This document shows positions 1-4,391 of a stretch of DNA of 5,642 nucleotides, in pieces. A program made the position numbers and the translations under genes. A model generated the notes under the pieces. The model was not told the origin of the DNA and made no database searches. It saw nothing but the letters and a program-made list of their open reading frames with translations. The DNA lies in contig WFRF01000048.1 in the NCBI GenBank assembly GCA_015486655.1, forward strand, positions 1 through 5,642, in the 5' to 3' direction. The stretch comes from Caldifarciminota bacterium (GTDB taxonomy: Bacteria > Hydrothermota > 32-111 > QNBC01). Each line of letters begins with the position of its first letter. The first letter of the stretch is position 1.

Positions 1-1294
1 CCGCATTAAAATACGAACAGGAAACATCCATTGGATAGTAAATATTTGCATAATAAGGCACGGCTGAAATCATTATATTATTATAAACGGATCTTAATTC
101 TTTACTTATTTCCCCTTTTTTGGTTTTAGATTTTTTACCGTACTTTTTCATAAACTCATTTTCATAAAACGAGTTTATGCTCTCGTCCATAAAAGGTTCG
201 TTGTATTCATCCGTTGCAAGAGAGGCATAGAACCACTGGTGTCCCGTTTCGTGTCCTATAACTCGCTCAGAAACACCTTTTTGCTTTTTCCCTATGGATA
301 CAGTCTTACCGGTACTTCCGGAGCCTATTATGATAAGTTCGGGGTATTCCATCCCACCGCCAGCAGATATATTTCCGTCGACAACGGTAAGGTGTTTAAA
401 GGGGTATGGTCCGACATTTTTGCCGTAGAAATCTATGGCTCGTTTTGCATATGTTGCGGCGGAATCCCAATCTTTCACATCGTTACGTTTCTTCAATATT
501 TTTATGTCAATACCTTTATATTTGCAGCTCTCCAAAACAAAATCGGGATCTGCGACGAACGCAAAATCGGTCACATTTGTAGCTTTATAGTAAACGGTTT
601 TTTCTTTATCAAATGATTTATTGATTCGAGATTCGCTTGACAATTTTTTCATTCTTTCTATTTCACCATCGGGACCGAGCAGTTCCCCAGTTGCACCTGT
701 TATAAAATTGATGGGAAGTGTAACCATAACGTCATAATCCGCAAACTCCGAATAAAATTCACCTATAAGGTTGTATCCCTCATGATGCCAACCTTTTTTA
801 TCATACATTGCCACCTTGGGATACCACTGGGTAAGCTCGAAATGATTTTTTTCATAACCTTCTCTCATGTAAAATTTCGGTATTTTTTCAAAAAAATCTA
901 TATCTATGTTTATTGTATCGTTCAATTTCATGGGTTTGGAGAATAGTATATGATACTCATCGCCTTCGTTTACAGTTTTAATTATGGGGTCGGAACTCTT
1001 TATATGGGTAATATTAATAAATCCGCGATTCTTGGGAGAAGCAAAAGCGATTGAATAATCTCCACTCTTTTGCATCTCTTTATCCATTCTGCTGCCGGGC
1101 TTGAATGCATTGGGAAATAGGTGGATATACATATCTTTCAATCCGTTTCTGTATATATTTGTAAATGTTATGGTTTCCGTTCCTTTTAACGTCTTTGTCA
1201 CAACATCTAATTTTCCATTTATCCGATAATGTATAGGAGCGGCAAAAACAGATGATGACAACATAAGAAATAGAATAAAAACGATTTTTTTCAT
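1..1294 (-). CDS. Secreted M1-family zinc metallopeptidase, N-terminal part (C-terminus beyond window)
   Basis: I translated this from the complement; 431 codons are open up to the window edge, so the C-terminus is missing. Seen: the first 19 residues (MKK, a hydrophobic core, then SSSVFAA) form a Sec signal peptide. Residues about 20-200 look like the N-terminal beta domain, with a WYPKVAMYDKKGWH stretch at 157-170. GGMEYP lies at 313-318, the counterpart of the GxMEN exopeptidase motif. HETGH lies at 348-352, and exactly 18 residues later Glu371 falls in NEPFMDES. Known for the family: the two His and Glu371 bind zinc, Glu349 is the catalytic base, and the GxME Glu holds the substrate's free amino terminus. 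It is therefore probably an exported aminopeptidase acting on peptides in the periplasm or outside. The ATG at 1294 is preceded by AGGAG six bases upstream. It is transcribed divergently from the propeller gene. The proton-donor Tyr and any C-terminal anchor cannot be placed here. Confidence 0.95.
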   Translation of the reverse strand, partial: MKKIVFILFLMLSSSVFAAPIHYRINGKLDVVTKTLKGTETITFTNIYRNGLKDMYIHLFPNAFKPGSRMDKEMQKSGDYSIAFASPKNRGFINITHIKSSDPIIKTVNEGDEYHILFSKPMKLNDTINIDIDFFEKIPKFYMREGYEKNHFELTQWYPKVAMYDKKGWHHEGYNLIGEFYSEFADYDVMVTLPINFITGATGELLGPDGEIERMKKLSSESRINKSFDKEKTVYYKATNVTDFAFVADPDFVLESCKYKGIDIKILKKRNDVKDWDSAATYAKRAIDFYGKNVGPYPFKHLTVVDGNISAGGGMEYPELIIIGSGSTGKTVSIGKKQKGVSERVIGHETGHQWFYASLATDEYNEPFMDESINSFYENEFMKKYGKKSKTKKGEISKELRSVYNNIMISAVPYYANIYYPMDVSCSYFNA

Positions 1295-1313
1295 AAAACT
1301 CTCCTTTTTTATC

Positions 1314-1341
1314 ATTATAACGATTTGTTGTGTTTAGTAAA
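1314..1341 (-). promoter_or_regulatory. Probable promoter of the M1 peptidase gene
   Basis: On the minus strand a perfect TATAAT (-10, 1319 to 1314) is preceded after 16 bp by TTTACT (-35, 1341 to 1336; four of six consensus bases). It lies about 20 bp upstream of the start codon and directly precedes the ribosome binding site AGGAG (1305-1301), so the leader would be very short. The -10 match and position are good; the -35 is mediocre. Confidence 0.6.
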
Positions 1342-1415
1342 GAGGAATTTTAAAAATATAAGTATATAGGTACGGAGATACTAACCACATATATGATTCC
1401 GTCGCAAGTTTTCAA

Positions 1416-1452
1416 GTGAGAACTAAGAAGTAGGGTGAGAACGGAGAAGTTA
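1416..1452. repeat. Imperfect 19-bp tandem duplication in intergenic DNA
   Basis: GTGAGAAC begins at 1416 and again at 1435. Each is followed by a purine-rich AAGAAGT or GAGAAGT segment, so two units of 19 bp match at most of their first 16 positions. It lies in purine-rich, apparently non-coding DNA. Function unknown; it may be simple slippage debris. Confidence 0.4.
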
Positions 1453-1485
1453 AATGAGTAGTTAAATACTTTTTTATTTTTCAAA

Positions 1486-1519
1486 CATACTCCCATGTGA
1501 CATTTTGACATTGTAACAA
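1486..1519 (+). repeat. 34-bp conserved upstream element, copy 1 (before the propeller gene)
   Basis: This stretch matches 3664-3697 at 32 of 34 positions; the two differences (1494 and 1501) are both C/T transitions. Inside it, octamers GTGACATT, TTGACATT and GTAACAAT follow one another with an 8-bp period (1497-1520). The last octamer ends the dyad ATTGT-A-ACAAT (1510-1520). A TTGACA (1505-1510) in the element precedes the TTGACA of the presumed promoter by 33 bp. The sequences flanking the two copies are otherwise largely dissimilar. Most likely it is a protein-binding site or promoter module shared by two transcription units. I do not recognise it as the site of any named regulator. Confidence 0.8.
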
Positions 1520-1537
1520 TAGGCAATAAAATGTTTA

Positions 1538-1565
1538 TTGACAAATTATTCCATCATGGTAAACT
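1538..1565 (+). promoter_or_regulatory. Probable promoter of the propeller gene
   Basis: A perfect TTGACA (1538-1543) is followed after 16 bp by TAAACT (1560-1565), which is preceded by TGG and so forms an extended -10 (TGnTAAACT). The first copy of the 34-bp element ends 18 bp upstream. Transcription from here would give a leader of about 225 bases before the ATG at 1799. The -35 is excellent and the -10 is only moderate. Confidence 0.5.
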
Positions 1566-1798
1566 GAAATTAAGTTCCATTGAATAGATCTCTGAGGGAG
1601 GTTAAGAGATTGAGAGGTAGTAATATTTCATCTATTTTGGTGTTTTATTCAGGAGAGAGTATCTTTTTATATTTAGCGGTTACATCGGCGGTATACTCTA
1701 CTTCATACTCTTATCGTCCTACGGCTTATTTTGATTATTCATCAAATATTTTTTCATGATTTTTCTTTAGAACTGTTGATCAAAACGAGGAGGTTTCT

Positions 1799-3517
1799 AT
1801 GAAGTACATACTTAATGGTTTGGTAGTTTTATTCGTAGCCCTATCCCTAAATGCTCAGCAGAAGTATGCGATTCAGTGGCAAGATACGCTGTATAAGAGT
1901 ACTGATTATTTTGCCAGTGGAATAGCGGTTGACGGAAGCGGTAATGTTTATATTACGGTATATTCCCTCAACAGTGATTCAAACTATGATTATCTAACGG
2001 TAAGGTATGATTCTCTCGGTAATATGGTCTGGGAAGATACACTGAATAACGGCGGTAATGATTATGCTCGGGCATTAGCGGTAGACAGAAGCGGTAATGT
2101 TTATGTTACGGGATCTTCCGATATTGGTTCAAAAGATTATTGCCTCACGGTAAAGTATGATGATATGGGTAATATTGTTCGGGAAGATACACTGTGTGTT
2201 GGTGCTCGTCCCAATGGAATAGTGGTAGACGGAAGCGGTAATGTCTATGTTACCGGATATTCCTACAATGGTTCAAATTATGATTATCTTACGGTGATGT
2301 ATGATTCTCTCGGTAATATTGTCTGGGCGGATACACTGGATAACGGCGGTAATGATTATGCCCGGGGAGTAGCGGTAGACGGAAGCGGTAATGTCTATGT
2401 TACCGGATATTCCTACAATGGTTCAAACTATGATTATCTTACGCTAAGGTATGATTCTCTGGGGAACATGGTCTGGGAGGATACACTGGATAATGGCAGT
2501 AAGGATTATGCCCGGGGAGTAGCGGTTGATGGAAGCGGTAATGTCTATGTTACGGGATATTCCCTCAACAGTGATTCAAACTATGATTATCTAACGGTAA
2601 GGTATGATTCTCAGGGTAATATCGTCTGGGCAGATACACTGGATAATGGCAGTAATGATGAGGCCAGTGGAATAGCGGTTGACGGAAGCGGTAATGTCTA
2701 TGTTACGGGATATTCCCTCAACGGTGATTCAAACTATGATTATCTAACGGTAAGGTATGATTCTCAGGGTAATATTGTCTGGGCAGATACACTGGATAAT
2801 GGCAGTAATGATGAGGCCAGTGGAGTAGCGGTAGACGGAAGCGGTAATGTCTATGTAACGGGATTTTACTCTGATGGTTCAAACGATAATTATCTAACGG
2901 TGAAGTATGTAAAATATAAGGATGCAGGTATACTATCTATCTGTTCTCCCGATACAGTTGGAATAGACAGCAATTATACACCGGAGATCTGGGTAAGGAA
3001 TAACTCTTATGAAGACACGTTAAACTTTGATATCGGCGCATACATAGATTCATCGGGGACGAATATGTATGCAGACACGCAGTCTATCTCCGCTCTTGCT
3101 GCCGGAGATAGTGTTCTCGTGAGTTTTTCTTCCTGGACTGCGCCTTCTAATCCCATGAATTTGAATTTGAATTTCACTATAATTACATCGGATATGAATC
3201 CCGATAATGATACCATCTCAAAGGTATTATATGTAAAGAATATGACAGGGATATTAAGCAGAAGTATAAAGAGAGAAGATATATTAAATATACACGCAAT
3301 AAATAGAGGAAGTATTTCATTTTCCTATAATATAACAAAGTCCGGAAATTATGAAATAGATATTTATACCATATACGGGAGACTAATCAAGAAGATAGAG
3401 GGGAGGGGGGAAGGAAATTACAACGAGAAGATAAAGAGATTACCGTTGGGAATATACTTTTTGAGGTTGAAACAGGGGAATAGAGTTATAAACAAGAAGG
3501 TCACGGTAATTAAATAA
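1799..3517 (+). CDS. Exported SBBP beta-propeller protein with CARDB-like domain and type IX-like C-terminal sorting tail
   Basis: 572 residues. The ATG follows GAGGAGG by five bases. Seen, in order: a Sec signal peptide (1-19, cleavage near NAQ); a lone strand segment (about 22-40, QWQDTLYKSTDYFAS); seven SBBP-type units (41-374) with the core VDGSGNVYVTG and DYLTVRYDS.GN.VW.DTL; a CARDB-like Ig-fold domain (about 375-480, with AAGDSVLVSFSSWTAP); and a C-terminal sorting domain (about 490-572) with IYTIYGRLIKKI and LPLGIYFLRL, ending KKVTVIK. Known: SBBP repeats build beta-propellers, and such tails direct proteins across the outer membrane by type IX secretion in Bacteroidota and relatives. 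The lone N-terminal segment resembles the second half of a unit and the last unit lacks that half, so a velcro-closed seven-bladed propeller is inferred. It is probably a surface or secreted adhesion or binding protein; no catalytic motif is visible. It is a single-gene unit ended by a hairpin terminator. Confidence 0.95.
   Translation: MKYILNGLVVLFVALSLNAQQKYAIQWQDTLYKSTDYFASGIAVDGSGNVYITVYSLNSDSNYDYLTVRYDSLGNMVWEDTLNNGGNDYARALAVDRSGNVYVTGSSDIGSKDYCLTVKYDDMGNIVREDTLCVGARPNGIVVDGSGNVYVTGYSYNGSNYDYLTVMYDSLGNIVWADTLDNGGNDYARGVAVDGSGNVYVTGYSYNGSNYDYLTLRYDSLGNMVWEDTLDNGSKDYARGVAVDGSGNVYVTGYSLNSDSNYDYLTVRYDSQGNIVWADTLDNGSNDEASGIAVDGSGNVYVTGYSLNGDSNYDYLTVRYDSQGNIVWADTLDNGSNDEASGVAVDGSGNVYVTGFYSDGSNDNYLTVKYVKYKDAGILSICSPDTVGIDSNYTPEIWVRNNSYEDTLNFDIGAYIDSSGTNMYADTQSISALAAGDSVLVSFSSWTAPSNPMNLNLNFTIITSDMNPDNDTISKVLYVKNMTGILSRSIKREDILNIHAINRGSISFSYNITKSGNYEIDIYTIYGRLIKKIEGRGEGNYNEKIKRLPLGIYFLRLKQGNRVINKKVTVIK
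1919..2920 (+). repeat. Seven in-frame SBBP repeat units of 144-153 bp
   Basis: Units begin at 1919, 2072, 2216, 2366, 2516, 2669 and 2822 and encode 51, 48, 50, 50, 51, 51 and 33 residues. Units 5 and 6 differ at only four bases out of 153, and part of unit 1 (about 1966-2015) is identical to the matching part of unit 5, so recent duplication or conversion between units is evident. Unit 2 is the most divergent: it has VDRSGN and VREDT where the others have VDGSGN and VWEDT, and a Cys in DYCLT. All unit lengths are multiples of three, so gain or loss of units keeps the frame. Confidence 0.92.
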
Positions 3518-3564
3518 ATATACCGTTTGTGTTACGTCCCGGTATTGTATATTGGTAATTTCCG

Positions 3565-3601
3565 AAGGGGTATACTCCTTATTTAAAAGGAGATACCCCT
3601 T
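3565..3601 (+). terminator. Hairpin terminator after the propeller gene
   Basis: The left arm AAGGGGTATACTCCTT (3565-3580) pairs with AAGGAGATACCCCTT (3587-3601) around a six-base loop, giving 15 base pairs with one bulged A. The tail that follows is only moderately T-rich (CTTCTATATT), so termination may be imperfect. It lies 47 bp after the propeller stop codon and well before the repressor promoter, separating the two units. Confidence 0.72.
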
Positions 3602-3663
3602 CTTCTATATTATTGCCGGAATAGACTTTAATATCCTTATCCTTATACATTATCCCACAGCCC

Positions 3664-3697
3664 CATACTCCTATGTGATATTTTGACATTGTAACAA
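3664..3697 (+). repeat. 34-bp conserved upstream element, copy 2 (before the tetR-type operon)
   Basis: This is the second copy of the element at 1486-1519, with T instead of C at 3672 and 3679. It keeps the TTGACATT octamer and the TTGT-A-ACAA dyad core. Its internal TTGACA (3683-3688) lies 34 bp upstream of the TTGACA of the operon promoter, nearly the same distance as in copy 1. It lies downstream of the hairpin terminator, so it belongs to the operon's control region rather than to the end of the propeller transcript. Confidence 0.8.
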
Positions 3698-3716
3698 CAT
3701 AATTTCTAAAAAACAC

Positions 3717-3744
3717 TTGACAAAATTTTCAAAGAGGATATATT
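3717..3744 (+). promoter_or_regulatory. Promoter of the TetR-family repressor/efflux operon
   Basis: Perfect TTGACA (3717-3722), a 16-bp spacer, then TATATT (3739-3744, five of six consensus bases). It is the best promoter match in the window. Transcription would start near 3751, just where the palindromic operator begins, so repressor bound there would block initiation or promoter escape. Confidence 0.75.
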
Positions 3745-3750
3745 TAAAAA

Positions 3751-3770
3751 CGGACGGACTTGTCCGTCCG
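3751..3770. promoter_or_regulatory. Perfect 20-bp palindromic operator, presumably for the adjacent TetR-family repressor
   Basis: CGGACGGAC-TT-GTCCGTCCG: two perfect 9-bp arms around TT. It is a GC-rich island in AT-rich DNA, lying between the -10 box and the ribosome binding site. TetR-family dimers are known to bind short palindromes overlapping their own promoters, so autoregulation is the natural reading. An additional role as a 5' mRNA hairpin is possible, but the ribosome binding site lies outside it. Confidence 0.82.
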
Positions 3771-3775
3771 CATAT

Positions 3776-3780
3776 GGAGG
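3776..3780 (+). promoter_or_regulatory. Ribosome binding site fixing the repressor start at 3786
   Basis: GGAGG lies five bases upstream of the ATG at 3786. The in-frame ATG at 3774 has no such site and overlaps this one. The still earlier in-frame TTG at 3717 is the promoter's -35 box. The site therefore decides for 3786. Confidence 0.8.
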
Positions 3781-3785
3781 TAAGG

Positions 3786-4391
3786 ATGGACGATAGAGAA
3801 AAGAAAAGAACAATAATACTTGAGAATGCAGTTAAGGTGTTTTCTCAGGAAGGGTTTGAAGGAACAGATGTAGAGGAAATAGCCAGATTATCCAATGTGG
3901 GCAAAGGCACCGTATATAGATATTTCGGGAACAAGGAACAGCTTTTTATGGAATCCTTTCTCTATACGGTAAAGACATTCAGGGATGAGATGGAAAATGT
4001 TTTGAAAAGCGATTTGCCATTGGGGGATAAAGTTGAAAAACTTCTTGAACAGTCAATAAACAGATTAAAGGAAAAAGAACAGTTACTGAGGCTGTATACC
4101 CTTGATATGGCTAAGGTGGCCAGGATTATGGGCAAGAAGGGGCCGTTAATATCCGCAAAGAAATTCAGTCGAATGGAGATTCTTATAGATTTTATAAGAA
4201 ATGAGCAAAAAAAGGGAAATGTAGTGGATACGATTTCTGCGGAATCCATTGCATCGATGATACTTGGGAGTACACAACAGGTTATGGGGTTATACTATAT
4301 AGGATATATAAAGGATTTTTCCGAGGTTTCAAAGAGAATAAGAGAGATAGTTCATTTTGTAAAAAAGGTAATTATTAAGGAGGAAGTATGA
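3786..4391 (+). CDS. TetR/AcrR-family transcriptional repressor, probable autoregulated efflux regulator
   Basis: 201 residues from the ATG at 3786, a normal length for the family. Seen: an N-terminal TetR DNA-binding domain at about 8-54, with helix 1 ILENAVKVFSQEGFEGT, the turn EEIARLSNVGKGTVYRYF and the closing NKEQLF, close to family consensus. The rest (about 60-201) is helical and variable, as expected of the ligand-binding and dimerisation domain, so the inducer cannot be predicted. A longer reading from TTG 3717 (23 more codons) is rejected because it would start on the promoter and translate through the operator. The stop codon overlaps the next gene's start in ATGA, so the two are translationally coupled. 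By context it represses its own operon and is relieved by a toxic compound or efflux substrate; that is inference. Confidence 0.95.
   Translation: MDDREKKRTIILENAVKVFSQEGFEGTDVEEIARLSNVGKGTVYRYFGNKEQLFMESFLYTVKTFRDEMENVLKSDLPLGDKVEKLLEQSINRLKEKEQLLRLYTLDMAKVARIMGKKGPLISAKKFSRMEILIDFIRNEQKKGNVVDTISAESIASMILGSTQQVMGLYYIGYIKDFSEVSKRIREIVHFVKKVIIKEEV

Larger units (their letters stand above)
1295..1798. other. 504-bp divergent intergenic region with no convincing gene
   Basis: This region separates the divergent peptidase and propeller genes. It holds the peptidase promoter near its left end, an imperfect 19-bp tandem repeat (1416-1452), the first copy of the 34-bp element (1486-1519), and a promoter reading right (1538-1565). 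From there a leader of roughly 225 bases runs to the propeller gene, ending in GAGGAGG (1787-1793) before its ATG. The leader contains one possible 49-codon reading frame starting at TTG 1610 behind GGGAGG, and a short dyad (TTTGAT/ATCAAA, 1730-1746). Neither is strong. I see no tRNA, no recognisable riboswitch, and no protein remnant I can name. Confidence 0.7.

Noticed and set aside
239..616. 125-residue plus-strand open frame
   Set aside because: It lies opposite the M1 peptidase, including the zinc-site codons, which have clear family motifs on the minus strand. The plus-strand translation resembles nothing and has no ribosome binding site.
1350..1544. 64-residue minus-strand open frame in the intergenic region, partly encoded by the 34-bp element
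   Set aside because: No convincing ribosome binding site or family resemblance. The matching minus-strand frame through copy 2 has a different sequence right after the shared block, so the conservation is not of a protein.
1730..1746. TTTGAT-TATTC-ATCAAA dyad resembling an FNR/CRP-type site
   Set aside because: The half-sites are separated by five bases rather than the four of the FNR consensus, and dyads this short are common in AT-rich DNA. It also lies far downstream of the likely promoter.
1919..2920. Repeat array considered as a CRISPR or non-coding satellite
   Set aside because: The units are 144-153 bp, directly adjacent, in frame and encode a known repeat family; there are no spacers.
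3007..3216. 69-residue minus-strand open frame
   Set aside because: Lies opposite the CARDB-like domain of the propeller protein; a shadow frame.
3751..3770. Palindrome considered as a transcription terminator or attachment site
   Set aside because: There is no T-run after it, it lies between a -10 box and a ribosome binding site, and it is next to a TetR-type gene; an operator explains it better.
3962..4249. 95-residue minus-strand open frame
   Set aside because: Lies opposite the TetR-type repressor; low-complexity Ser/Phe/Ile content typical of a shadow frame.
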